Of a stretch of DNA of 64,000 bases, positions 33,035 to 41,927 are shown piece after piece. Within the stretch, counting starts at the first letter, position 1, and each line of letters begins with the position of its first letter. The notes beneath the pieces were generated by a model. It saw nothing but the letters and a program-made list of their open reading frames with translations. It made no database searches and was not told the origin of the DNA. The translations under genes were made by a program, and so were the position numbers. The stretch comes from Sandaracinobacteroides sp039808025 (GTDB lineage: Bacteria; Pseudomonadota; Alphaproteobacteria; Sphingomonadales; Sphingomonadaceae): assembly GCA_039808025.1 (NCBI GenBank), contig JBDHSK010000002.1:62001-126000 (forward strand), in the 5' to 3' direction.

Positions 33035-34519
33035 ATGGCAAGCCTACCCTCTCTGCAGCCCGCTGGTGGCACCTCTGCCGCTGCCGCGGCCACGCTTCCC
33101 TTCAACATCGAGGCGGAAAAAGCGCTGCTTGGCGCCCTGATGATCGAGAACCGGCTGGCCGAGGAAGTGATCCTGCAATTGCGGCCCGAACATTTTTATG
33201 AACCGCTGCACGGCCGCATCTACGCCCAGATCCGCAAACTGATCGACCAGAACATGGTGGTTAGCCCCGTTACACTGAAGCCCCTGTTCGAGCGTGACCC
33301 CGCGATGGCGGAACTGGGCGGGCCTATCTACCTCATCCGCCTCACAGAAGACCCTTCGGTGCTGGTGGCGGCGCGCGATTGCGCCCGCCAGATCTATGAT
33401 CTGGCGCTGCTGCGCGAACTGGTGCGCGTCGGGTCTGAACTGGTGGAATCCGCAACCGATACCTCGGCCGATGTCGCGCCACTGCGGCAGATCGAGGCCG
33501 CCGAAGAAGCCCTTTACAAGGTGGCGGAAACCGGGGATGTCGCCGGCACCACCCAGGATTTCGCCACTGCCGCCACCAAGGCGGTGCGCATGGCCGCCAA
33601 CGCCATGAAATCAGGCGGTCACCTGTCGGGGCTCACCACCGGTCTTGCCGGTCTCAACAGCAAGATGGGCGGGCTGCACAATTCCGACCTGGTGATTCTT
33701 GCCGGGCGGCCGGCCATGGGCAAAACGGCGCTTGCCACCAACATCGCCTTCTCGACGGCCTATCGCGCCAAGCAGGATGCTCTCGATGGCATCTCTCCCT
33801 CCACAGGTGCACCGGTGGCGTTTTTCAGCCTCGAAATGTCGGCCGATCAGCTTGCCAACCGCATCCTGTCTGAACAATCACGCATCAGTTCGGAAAAGCT
33901 GCGCATGGGGAAGATTTCGCAGGCGGAATTCAACGAACTGGCGCGTGCCGCCGAAAGCCTGCACGACCTGCCGCTTTATATCGACGACACGCCAGCCCTC
34001 AGCATCGCTGCCCTGCGCACCCGCGCCCGCCGGCTGAAACGCCAGAAGAAGATCGGCTTTATCGTCATTGACTATCTGCAACTGCTGCAGGGAACGGCCC
34101 GCAACGCCGCCGAAAACCGGGTGGCGGAAATCAGCGAGATCACACGCGGCCTCAAGACTCTGGCCAAAGAGCTTGATATTCCAGTGCTTGCACTGTCACA
34201 GCTTAGCCGTCAGGTTGAAAACCGCGAAGACAAGCGGCCTCAGTTGTCAGACCTTCGCGAATCCGGGACCATCGAACAGGACGCCGATATCGTGATGTTC
34301 GTATTCCGCGAGGAATATTATCACGAAAGCCGCAAACCCGAAGACGGCAGCGAGAAGTTCCAGGCGTGGCTGGAAAAGGCCGAACGCCTGCGCGGCCGCG
34401 CCGAAGTGATCGTTGCCAAACAACGCCATGGCGCGACGGGCACGGTTCCGCTTATCTTCGAGCGGGAGTTCACCCGATTTACCGACTCGGCGGAGGATTT
34501 TGTGGATCAGTACCAATGA
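33035..34519 (+). CDS. dnaB: Replicative DNA helicase DnaB
   Basis: Hexameric helicase that unwinds the replication fork, 494 residues. The N-terminal domain begins around PFNIEAEKALLGALMIEN; the RecA-like domain has Walker A GRPAMGKTA (about 223-231), FFSLEMSADQLANR, and IDYLQLLQG as Walker B. No ribosome binding site is obvious before the ATG at 33035. The stop overlaps the threonine aldolase gene by four bases. Confidence 0.96.
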   Translation: MASLPSLQPAGGTSAAAAATLPFNIEAEKALLGALMIENRLAEEVILQLRPEHFYEPLHGRIYAQIRKLIDQNMVVSPVTLKPLFERDPAMAELGGPIYLIRLTEDPSVLVAARDCARQIYDLALLRELVRVGSELVESATDTSADVAPLRQIEAAEEALYKVAETGDVAGTTQDFATAATKAVRMAANAMKSGGHLSGLTTGLAGLNSKMGGLHNSDLVILAGRPAMGKTALATNIAFSTAYRAKQDALDGISPSTGAPVAFFSLEMSADQLANRILSEQSRISSEKLRMGKISQAEFNELARAAESLHDLPLYIDDTPALSIAALRTRARRLKRQKKIGFIVIDYLQLLQGTARNAAENRVAEISEITRGLKTLAKELDIPVLALSQLSRQVENREDKRPQLSDLRESGTIEQDADIVMFVFREEYYHESRKPEDGSEKFQAWLEKAERLRGRAEVIVAKQRHGATGTVPLIFEREFTRFTDSAEDFVDQYQ

Positions 34520-35538
34520 GCGACTTCACCTCCGACAACGCCGCCGGCGTACACCCGACCGTGGTGGAAGCCGTGACCGGGGCCATCGCCGCTCAGGCCA
34601 CCGCCTACGATAGCGACCCCTGGTCCACCCGCCTCGACGATGCCTTTTCGCGGCTGTTCGGCAAGCGGTGCCATGCTTTTGCCGTTCCATCGGGAACGGC
34701 CGCCAACGCCTTGTCACTGGCGAGCGCGGTGCTGCCCTTCAACGGCGTCTGGTGTGAGGCCAGCGCCCATATCGAGATGGATGAAGCCGGCGCCGTTCCG
34801 TTTTTCAGCGGTGGGGCATCGCTGCTGCCGGTGAAAGGCGACCAGGGCAAACTGACTTCCGCCCTTCTCGACGAGGCCACGGCGCGCCGGCGCGGCGATG
34901 TGCATCAAGTCCAGCCAGCGGCCATCAGCGTCACCCAGGCGACAGAGCTGGGAACACTTTACACACCAGACGAGCTCTATAACCTATCCCGTTGGGCAGA
35001 AGCCAGAAATCTGGTCATGCACATGGATGGCGCCCGCTTTGCCAATGCCGTTGCGGCGCTGGGTTGCCACCCGGCCGACATAAGCTGGAAAGCCGGCATC
35101 GATATTCTGTCGTTCGGGTGCATCAAGAATGGCGGCATGTCGTCCGAGGCCGTCGTTGTATTCCGGCCCGATCTTGCCCTCACTCTGCCGGTGCGTCGCA
35201 AACGCGCCGGCATGATGCCCTCGAAAGGGCGGTTTGCCGCGGCCCAGCTGCTGGCCATGGTGGAAAATCACTTCTGGCTCGACAATGCCCGCGCCGCCAA
35301 CGCCGGGGCGCAGCGTCTGGCGGCCGTTGCTGGCAACAGGCTGTTGTATCCGGTTCAGGCCAATATCCTGTTCGTCCGCCTCAGCCCTGCCGAGCGCGCG
35401 CATCTGCGAACGCAGGGTTTCAGCTTTTACGATGCCGAGGCTGAAGGCCCCGACGCCGCGCGGCTGGTTGTCCGCTGGGACCAGTCGACCGACGCGATTG
35501 ACGCCATGGCGAGGGCACTTGCCAGCCTCGGGGCATGA
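34516..35538 (+). CDS. Low-specificity L-threonine aldolase family protein
   Basis: PLP-dependent fold-type I enzyme, 340 residues, that cleaves beta-hydroxy amino acids such as threonine to glycine and an aldehyde. It has HMDGARFANA (Asp171 for the PLP ring) and FGCIKNGGMSSE, with Lys204 as the PLP lysine. The start at 34516 overlaps the dnaB stop as ATGA; a longer frame would run inside dnaB. Its product glycine connects with the riboswitch-controlled gcv operon. Tight coupling to dnaB is unusual in function but clear in sequence. Confidence 0.92.
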   Translation: MSDFTSDNAAGVHPTVVEAVTGAIAAQATAYDSDPWSTRLDDAFSRLFGKRCHAFAVPSGTAANALSLASAVLPFNGVWCEASAHIEMDEAGAVPFFSGGASLLPVKGDQGKLTSALLDEATARRRGDVHQVQPAAISVTQATELGTLYTPDELYNLSRWAEARNLVMHMDGARFANAVAALGCHPADISWKAGIDILSFGCIKNGGMSSEAVVVFRPDLALTLPVRRKRAGMMPSKGRFAAAQLLAMVENHFWLDNARAANAGAQRLAAVAGNRLLYPVQANILFVRLSPAERAHLRTQGFSFYDAEAEGPDAARLVVRWDQSTDAIDAMARALASLGA

Positions 35539-36092
35539 TTCCCACAGCCATCCTCCTGCTGTCTTTCCTGTCTCTACTGCTGGCATTGGCACTGCTGGTG
35601 ACGCTGTTCGTCACGCTGCGGCTGAAACGCCGGGTCGACAGCCTGACAATGGCCGCCCACAATGATCCGCTCACCGGCCTCCCCAACCGGCGAGGGCTGG
35701 CCCGTGCCTGGGAAAGCACCCGTGGTGACAAGGCGCTCCTGCTGATCGATCTGGTTGGCTTCAAGGCGATGAACGATACGCATGGCCACATGTTTGGCGA
35801 CGCCCTGCTGCAACAGGTGGCCATGCGCCTGCAGTCGGCCGTCAGCCCCTACGGCGTGCTGAGCCGCTGGGGTGGTGATGAGTTTGCCGCGATCCTTCCG
35901 GCCGATCGACTCGATCGTCAGCAGGCCATTCTCGCCTCGGCGCAGATTTTGCCCTATGTCGTGCCCGGGTCAGATGGCCAGACCGTCGAAGTGCGTATCG
36001 GTGCACGGTTCGGGGTGGCGCAAGGGGTGGCTGCACTGGAGCCCGCCATCGCCATGGCCGACGCCCGGCTGATGGAAGCCCGCAGCAGCTGA
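35535..36092 (+). CDS. Small membrane-anchored GGDEF-domain protein
   Basis: Putative diguanylate cyclase of 185 residues: one transmembrane helix (about 4-28), a short linker, then a minimal GGDEF domain (about 40-180). The active-site motif is intact, RWGGDEF with residues 113-117, and NDPLTGLPNRR marks the domain start. The RxxD inhibitory site usually found just before the GGDEF is absent (SPYG in that place). It overlaps the threonine aldolase gene by four bases. It probably makes cyclic-di-GMP at the inner membrane without product feedback; activity is inferred. Confidence 0.88.
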   Translation: MIPTAILLLSFLSLLLALALLVTLFVTLRLKRRVDSLTMAAHNDPLTGLPNRRGLARAWESTRGDKALLLIDLVGFKAMNDTHGHMFGDALLQQVAMRLQSAVSPYGVLSRWGGDEFAAILPADRLDRQQAILASAQILPYVVPGSDGQTVEVRIGARFGVAQGVAALEPAIAMADARLMEARSS

Positions 36093-36151
36093 TGGGGGTT
36101 GCGCCCGCCGGACGGTTTCTCTAACCGCCTTTGGCGCCTGCCTTGGCGATC

Positions 36152-36226
36152 GGGTGGTTAGCTCAGCGGTAGAGCATCTCGTTTACACCGAGAGGGTCGG
36201 GGGTTCGAAACCCTCACCACCCACCA
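36152..36226 (+). tRNA. tRNA-Val (anticodon TAC)
   Basis: Complete cloverleaf of 75 bases: acceptor GGGTGGT with ACCACCC, anticodon stem TCTCG/CGAGA with loop TTTACAC (anticodon TAC at 36184-36186), T-arm with TTCGAAA, and encoded CCA. Confidence 0.97.
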
Positions 36227-36272
36227 TCAGGCCAGAGGGCGCCCGCCAACAGGCCGGCATGCCCGCCGCGGT

Positions 36273-37463
36273 TCAGCCCGGCCTGCCGTCCACGCGCTTT
36301 TTCAGGTAGATCAGCCCGTGGTGCACACACCATGGCAACACGCCCACAACGAACACCGCAGCCGTAACGCTCAGCCAGCCGGGCAGATCGCCACGGATCG
36401 CCGATGTCACCCGCAGAATCGCCGTTGCCTGCATGCCGAAGAAGGCGATCCACGCCGGTGTCGACATCTCCAGCGGCCGGCCGGAATGCCCCTGGGTCAC
36501 GCGGGTGACCATCGCCACCACCAGGCAGCCGGCAAAGCCGATGAACAGGGCATGGTCGGGCCCCAGACCCAGCGATGCACCAAGATCAGCCGCCGTCTGC
36601 ATTGCGAAGCCTATCGGCGCCCACAGCAGCCCCCAGAACAGCACATGCAAAAGGCCCGGCGCCTTGTCGTGCGGCCACCACTTCCACAGCATCCATGCCG
36701 TCAGCAGCGCCAGCCCGCCAGACCCGATGACAGCCAGCGCCTGCACACCGCCAAGCTCGCCCACCAGACGGATACCCAGCAGCGCCCAGATGGCCAGCAG
36801 CAGCCAGTCAGGCCGCCAGCGCACATAGCCCTTCACCACATTCCCGGCGAAAAACGGCACCATGCGGTGCGCAACCGTCAGGAATACCGGCAGCAGGAAA
36901 CCATTGAGCCCGATGCGGTTGCCCGCCAGCCACATCCACGGTTCAAAGGTAAAGACGAAACCGGTCGCCAGCAGCAGCCCCAATAACCCCAGCGACAGCG
37001 CCAGCAGCGCCGACCAGGCGTGAACGACACCGGGCCGCCCCGCCCGCCGGTTGGTGGCCACCACACCAACCAGCCGAAAAATGGCCAGAAGCCAGCCAAA
37101 GGCGATCAGGAAGAAGCCCACCTCGATGGCGCCCGCCAGCCCCGTCCACAGGCCGGTATGGGCCGCCAACGAACCAGCCATCAGCAAAATGGCAATGGGC
37201 GCATAAGAGGTCAGCCCGAAATCCGGCTGGTTCATCCAGCGTGGAAAGGTGGTGAGAAGGAACCCGAAAATGAACGGCGGGAACAGCAGGTAGATCATCG
37301 CCGGCCCATGCAGCATCCGCATGGGGATCGCCCCCTGGTCAGCCCAGTGCCCGGAAAGCTGGAAGGCCCACCAGATCGCCAGTAGCGCCAGATTGAGGGT
37401 GCCCACCAGAAACGGCAGCCGATGCGGGGCGGCCAGAACGATCAGATGACGCAACGCTTGCAT
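36273..37463 (-). CDS. nnrS: NnrS family membrane protein
   Basis: Integral membrane protein of 396 residues with about 12 helices, related to NnrS, a heme- and copper-containing protein that protects against nitric oxide stress in denitrifiers. Family segments are HGPAMIYLLFPPFIFGFLLT and TTFPRWMNQPD near the N-terminus, and conserved histidines such as AHRMVPFFAGN and GHSGRPLEM. No nitric-oxide reductase or NnrR gene lies nearby, and I saw no FNR/NnrR-type box upstream. The gene is bracketed by two tRNA genes. The exact role is unknown. Confidence 0.9.
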   Translation of the reverse strand: MQALRHLIVLAAPHRLPFLVGTLNLALLAIWWAFQLSGHWADQGAIPMRMLHGPAMIYLLFPPFIFGFLLTTFPRWMNQPDFGLTSYAPIAILLMAGSLAAHTGLWTGLAGAIEVGFFLIAFGWLLAIFRLVGVVATNRRAGRPGVVHAWSALLALSLGLLGLLLATGFVFTFEPWMWLAGNRIGLNGFLLPVFLTVAHRMVPFFAGNVVKGYVRWRPDWLLLAIWALLGIRLVGELGGVQALAVIGSGGLALLTAWMLWKWWPHDKAPGLLHVLFWGLLWAPIGFAMQTAADLGASLGLGPDHALFIGFAGCLVVAMVTRVTQGHSGRPLEMSTPAWIAFFGMQATAILRVTSAIRGDLPGWLSVTAAVFVVGVLPWCVHHGLIYLKKRVDGRPG

Positions 37464-37678
37464 GGCGGATCAGTCCCTTTCCCGGGTCTTCCCGATAACC
37501 AGTATGACCAACGCCGAACAGCGCCATGGCAACACAACCAATGGAGCTTCGGCCACGAACACAGGAGTAACTGACTAGGCCGCAAATTCGCCTTGTGCAA
37601 ACCGGCGCAGTTCCGGCCAACAGGCGGCAGATCGACGCGGGTAGTGGAGGCAGGCCATGCGCCGGGCCCGGTTCACGA

Positions 37679-37764
37679 TGGTACGGGCGGTCGGACTCGA
37701 ACCGACATGTTGTTGCCAACGGTGGATTTTGAGTCCACTGCGTCTACCATTCCGCCACGCCCGC
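37679..37764 (-). tRNA. tRNA-Leu (anticodon CAA)
   Basis: Complete class II tRNA of 86 bases on the minus strand: acceptor GCGGGCG with CGCCCGT, anticodon stem GTGGA/TCCAC with loop CTCAAAA (anticodon CAA), a long variable arm, T-loop TTCGAGT and encoded CCA at 37679-37681. Confidence 0.96.
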
Positions 37765-37839
37765 GCAGGAAAGGAAGCGGGCCTATACGCTGCCACACCG
37801 CTGCTTGCCAACTGCTTTTCACCAGCCAGCCGTGCGTCG

Positions 37840-39381
37840 TCAGCCCGACAGGCAGGCCCTGCGCATCAGTGCCATCGTCGAGGGGTCAAGCCCCGATGGC
37901 TTGCCACTGGCCAGCTGGTTGGCAACCTGTTTCCCCAGTTCCACCCCCCACTGATCGAAGCTGTTCAGCCCCATCAACACCCCGGCCGTGAAGGTGCGGG
38001 CTTCATAAAAGGCCAGCAAAGCTCCCAGCCGGTCGGGCGAAAGCTGATCGAGCAGGATCGTCGATGAGCCGCGATTGCCGGAAAAGCTGCGGGCGGCAGC
38101 CAGCGCCGGGTCTCCGCGGGCTTCAGCCAGTGCTTCGTCATGGCTGCGCCCCTTCAGCAGCGCCGCCCCTTGGGCAAAGCAGTTGGCAAGCAGCAGCCGG
38201 TGGTGCTGCGGGTCAAGGCCGTGCCCGGCCGTTGCCACGGCCACAAACTCTACCGGATCGTGGTGGGTGCCCTGATGCAGCAACTGAAAGACCGCGTGCT
38301 GGGCATCGGTTCCAGTGCCGCCCCAGCTGATGGCAGCCGTGGGGAACGGCAGCGATGTGCCATCGCGCGCCACCGATTTACCGTTCGATTCCATTTCGAG
38401 CTGCTGAAGATAGGGCGCAAGCAGCCGCAGGCGTTCATCATAGGCAAAGATTGCCCGGGTTGGCCTGTTCAGGAAACAGGCCTGCCAGACATCGGCCAGC
38501 GCCGCCAGAACCGGGGCGTTGGCAACCAGCGGCGCCGCAAGAAAATGGCGGTCCATGGCATGGGCGCCATCAAGCAATGCGGAAAAAATCTCCGGGCCAG
38601 CCCGAACAGCCAGCGGCAGCCCTACCGGTGACCACAGCGAATAACGGCCACCAACCGAGTCACCGAATTCCAGAATCGTCCTGATCCCGCGCTCCTGCGC
38701 TCGCTCTGGGGCCGCGGTTACGGCGATCACCCGCGACAGTGGTTCGGTAACCTCATGGGCTTGCAGCCAGGCAATGGCGGCATCGAGGTTGAGCAATGTT
38801 TCCTGGGTGGTGAAGGTCTTGGAAACGGCAATGATCATGGTGGTTGCCGGGTTGGCAGCTGCAAACGCCCGGGCAAGCGCCCCGCCATCGATATTGGCGG
38901 CGACGTGAATGCGTGGCCCGTCACCCTGCCCACCAAGCGCCGGATCACCAAGCGCGTCAACCAGCAGATGCGGCCCCAGCGCCGAGCCGCCAATGCCGAT
39001 GTGGATCACATCGCTGATCGTGCCGAACCCGCCGTCGCGAACCGTCTTTGCCATGGCAAGGGCCGGGGCGATGGCGGCCCTGTTGGACGGATCACGCAAG
39101 GCCATGTGGCTTGCCGGCCGCCCTTCGGACGGGTTCACCACCTCGCCGCAGGCAAGTTTCCGGCGCCAGCCCGGAAAGTCGGCCGCCGCCGTCAGATCAA
39201 TGAGCCCATCGATCACCTGATCGTCAAGTGGTAACTTGCTGAAATCAAAGTAAATCCCACACGTTGAGAGCGCCAGTTTCTCCATTCGGCCAGACTGATC
39301 GAACAAAGAGGAAATGTCGGCTGACCAGCTCCGGGCAAGACGTTCGAGATGTGCCCACTGACGGGACAGGTGTGGAAGCAT
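37840..39381 (-). CDS. pgi: Glucose-6-phosphate isomerase
   Basis: Interconverts glucose 6-phosphate and fructose 6-phosphate, 513 residues. Signature blocks are IGIGGSALGPHLLVDAL, VSKTFTTQETLLN, GGRYSLWSPVGLP near the middle, and NSFDQWGVELGKQVA near the C-terminus with the catalytic lysine. ATG at 39381 follows GGGGG closely; the frame continues upstream without similarity to the family. Transcribed away from rnc. Confidence 0.96.
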   Translation of the reverse strand: MLPHLSRQWAHLERLARSWSADISSLFDQSGRMEKLALSTCGIYFDFSKLPLDDQVIDGLIDLTAAADFPGWRRKLACGEVVNPSEGRPASHMALRDPSNRAAIAPALAMAKTVRDGGFGTISDVIHIGIGGSALGPHLLVDALGDPALGGQGDGPRIHVAANIDGGALARAFAAANPATTMIIAVSKTFTTQETLLNLDAAIAWLQAHEVTEPLSRVIAVTAAPERAQERGIRTILEFGDSVGGRYSLWSPVGLPLAVRAGPEIFSALLDGAHAMDRHFLAAPLVANAPVLAALADVWQACFLNRPTRAIFAYDERLRLLAPYLQQLEMESNGKSVARDGTSLPFPTAAISWGGTGTDAQHAVFQLLHQGTHHDPVEFVAVATAGHGLDPQHHRLLLANCFAQGAALLKGRSHDEALAEARGDPALAAARSFSGNRGSSTILLDQLSPDRLGALLAFYEARTFTAGVLMGLNSFDQWGVELGKQVANQLASGKPSGLDPSTMALMRRACLSG

Positions 39382-39591
39382 AGACCCCCTTGAATGCAAT
39401 GCCCCAATCGGGCGCGAACTGCCGGTCTGCCGGTTGAATGGCAGCTTGACACTTGTGTTAGCGCAGCACAGGCAAAACGCCATGATATTTTCAACGGCAA
39501 CCTATCTGAACCAGCGGCAATCCGCACAGATGCCCGAAAACAGGCCGCACCGCTCAGCCAGGCAGAGCATCGTCACATCCCGGGGGCAATC

Positions 39592-40272
39592 TTGAGCGAA
39601 CCGGCCAATAGCAAGGCGTTGCACGACTGGGCCGCTGCCAATGGCTTCGCAGCCGTTCCAGAGGCGATGCTGCTGGCTGCCCTCACCCACAAGAGCTACG
39701 GACCGCGCAATTATGAACGGCTGGAGTTTCTGGGCGACCGGGTGCTGGGGGCCGCCATGGGCCACTGGTTGTATCAGCGGTTCCCGGAAGACAGCGAAGG
39801 GCAGCTCACCCGTCGTATGGCCAAACTGGTCAGCCGCGAGACCTGCGCCCGCGTAGCCCGGCGCATCGACATTCCCAGTCATGTCAGGCTGGGGGTGCAG
39901 GCACGTTCAGACGGTGGTGCCAACAGCGACAATATCCTTGGTGACGTGCTGGAAGCCCTGATAGGCGCCTTGTTCCTGACTGCCGGTATGGCCGCCGCCG
40001 AGGTATTGGTGCGCAAGGTCTTCGAGCCTGAGATCACCAGCGCCAAAGACGCCCCCAAGCATCCCAAATCAGCAGTGCAGGAATGGGCGGCGGCTCGTGC
40101 GCTAAGGGCGCCCGGATATCAGTTGCTGAACCGCAGCGGCCCGCACCACAACCCGCGCTTTCTGGTAGAGTTGACCGTCGCTCACCTGCCCCCTGTGCAG
40201 GCTGAAGGCAGCAGCAAGCAGGAAGCCGAAACACTGGCTGCCACCCGATTTCTGAAGGAACATGATGCCTGA
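39592..40272 (+). CDS. rnc: Ribonuclease III
   Basis: Double-stranded RNA endonuclease for rRNA and mRNA processing, 226 residues with a TTG start. The signature ERLEFLGDRVLG (residues 42-53) supplies the acidic residues Glu42, Glu45 and Asp49, and LGDVLEALIGAL supplies the second acidic site; the C-terminal dsRNA-binding domain follows. There is no ATG between 39394 and the catalytic domain. TTG at 39592, preceded by GGGGGC, gives the usual length. It overlaps era by 11 bases. Confidence 0.93.
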   Translation: MSEPANSKALHDWAAANGFAAVPEAMLLAALTHKSYGPRNYERLEFLGDRVLGAAMGHWLYQRFPEDSEGQLTRRMAKLVSRETCARVARRIDIPSHVRLGVQARSDGGANSDNILGDVLEALIGALFLTAGMAAAEVLVRKVFEPEITSAKDAPKHPKSAVQEWAAARALRAPGYQLLNRSGPHHNPRFLVELTVAHLPPVQAEGSSKQEAETLAATRFLKEHDA

Positions 40273-41167
40273 ACCCGTTACCCGGGCCGGCGTGGCGGCT
40301 CTTATCGGCGCCCCCAATGCCGGCAAATCGACTCTGGTGAACGCGCTGGTTGGCCAGAAAGTGGCAATCGTCAGCCCCAAGGTGCAGACAACCCGAGTGC
40401 GGCTGACGGGGGTGGCGATGTGTGGCCAGACCCAGATTCTGCTGGTTGATACACCGGGCATTTTTCAGCCGCGCCGGCGACTGGACCGCGCGATGGTGAA
40501 ATCCGCATGGGAAGGCTCTGCCGACTCAGACGTTGTGCTGCTGATCATCGATGCCAGGGCCGGCCTGCGCCCCGAAGTTGAGGAACTGCTGCGCGCGGTT
40601 GCCGAAAGGGGCAGGAAACGGTGGCTGGTGCTCAACAAAGTCGACATTGCCGACAAGGAATCGCTGTTGTTGCTGGCGGCCCGTGCCAACGCCATCGGCG
40701 CTTTCGCGCAGACATTCATGGTATCGGCCCGCACTGGCGACGGCATTTCCGACCTGAAGGCAGCACTGGCCGATGCGATGCCCGAGGGTCCGTGGCTGTT
40801 CCCCGAAGATCAGCTGACCGACGCCCCTTCGCGCATGATGGCGGCGGAACTGGTGCGCGAACAACTGTTTTTGCAGTTGGGTCAGGAACTGCCCTATGCC
40901 ACGGCCGTTCATATCGAGAAGTTCGAGGAGCGACCCGACGGCGCGGTGACCGTGCACGCCCAGATCTATGTTGAACGCGACAGCCAGAAAGCGATCGTGG
41001 TGGGGGCAAAGGGGGCGCGCATCCGCCAGATCGGCGAACTGGCCCGCCACGAGCTGGCCGCGATGCTCGGCCGCCCTGCCCACCTGTTTTTGCATGTGAA
41101 AGTAAGGCCTGGCTGGGCGGAAAGCCGTGACATCTGGCGCGACCTCGGGATGGAGTGGCTGGACTAG
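40262..41167 (+). CDS. era: GTPase Era
   Basis: GTPase that binds 16S rRNA and helps assemble the 30S subunit, 301 residues. G1 is GAPNAGKST (about 17-25), G3 is VDTPG, G4 is LNKVD, and the KH domain has VGAKGARIRQIGELAR. It overlaps rnc by 11 bases, the classical rnc-era pair. An ATG at the next codon is an equal alternative start. Confidence 0.97.
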   Translation: MMPEPVTRAGVAALIGAPNAGKSTLVNALVGQKVAIVSPKVQTTRVRLTGVAMCGQTQILLVDTPGIFQPRRRLDRAMVKSAWEGSADSDVVLLIIDARAGLRPEVEELLRAVAERGRKRWLVLNKVDIADKESLLLLAARANAIGAFAQTFMVSARTGDGISDLKAALADAMPEGPWLFPEDQLTDAPSRMMAAELVREQLFLQLGQELPYATAVHIEKFEERPDGAVTVHAQIYVERDSQKAIVVGAKGARIRQIGELARHELAAMLGRPAHLFLHVKVRPGWAESRDIWRDLGMEWLD

Positions 41168-41243
41168 CCCGTTTGTCTGTTATGGCTACGCATTTCAGCT
41201 TTTTTCTGATATGTTTGCAAAAGTATCGGAAATGGGGGGCGAA

Positions 41244-41900
41244 ATGTTCAAGCAATTCATTCCAGTAACAGGTATTGCCGTGTTCGGCCTGCTCGGCTCT
41301 GCGCCATCGGCGGCTGTGGTCAGTGGTCAGGATTTCGAGAGTTACGCCATCGGCGCACCCAATCCGTATCTGCTTGATCTCGAACCAGGGTTCGGCAGGT
41401 TTTATGGCGGCACGGTGCAATCTCCGGGTGTGTCGGTTGATCCTTTCTATGCCATGGGCGGAAATAACGTCTATTATGGCACCGCACTCAGCTTCACCGG
41501 ACTTGACCCGAACCTGAGTGAACATTGCTGCGCCTTCAACCGCATGGAAATGCGGGTTAGCAGCAAGAACGGAGTGCTCATTGAAATACTGGGACACAAG
41601 GATACCGGCTGCTGCGGCCCTGATTACTGGACCGAGATTGTCCAGTTCAGCACCGTAATATATGGAGCCGACCAGTATTTTGTCTGGGGTTCCGATGCGC
41701 AGGCAGGCATCATCGAACCTGGACAGACCTCCGACATCACCACCATTCGCTGGACATCGCTTGACGGCACCCCTATCGCCATCGACGATATCAACGGACT
41801 GGGTGAGGCGCTCATCCCCGAACCTGCCACCTGGGCCCTACTGATTACTGGCTTCGGGCTGGTGGGGATGGCGGCACGGCGGCGCAAGGCACTTGCCTAA
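41244..41900 (+). CDS. Exported protein with PEPxxWA sorting signal, cysteine pairs
   Basis: Secreted protein of 218 residues with no recognised domain. A signal peptide ends near residue 24 (GSAPSAAV). The mature part looks beta-rich, as in many PEP-CTERM cargo proteins, and contains two adjacent-cysteine pairs, HCCAF and GCCGPDYW. The C-terminus is IPEPATWAL with a hydrophobic segment and ARRRK. A run of G residues precedes the ATG at 41244; upstream extension would overlap era. It lies between era and recO, genes that are usually neighbours in alphaproteobacteria. Confidence 0.82.
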   Translation: MFKQFIPVTGIAVFGLLGSAPSAAVVSGQDFESYAIGAPNPYLLDLEPGFGRFYGGTVQSPGVSVDPFYAMGGNNVYYGTALSFTGLDPNLSEHCCAFNRMEMRVSSKNGVLIEILGHKDTGCCGPDYWTEIVQFSTVIYGADQYFVWGSDAQAGIIEPGQTSDITTIRWTSLDGTPIAIDDINGLGEALIPEPATWALLITGFGLVGMAARRRKALA

Positions 41901-41927
41901 GCGCCGGCCCCGGCCCATCGGGCTGGT

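Noticed and set aside
36152..37764. Integrated element between tRNA-Val and tRNA-Leu
   Set aside because: No integrase, transposase, direct repeats or foreign-looking composition is evident, so only a low-interest note is kept.
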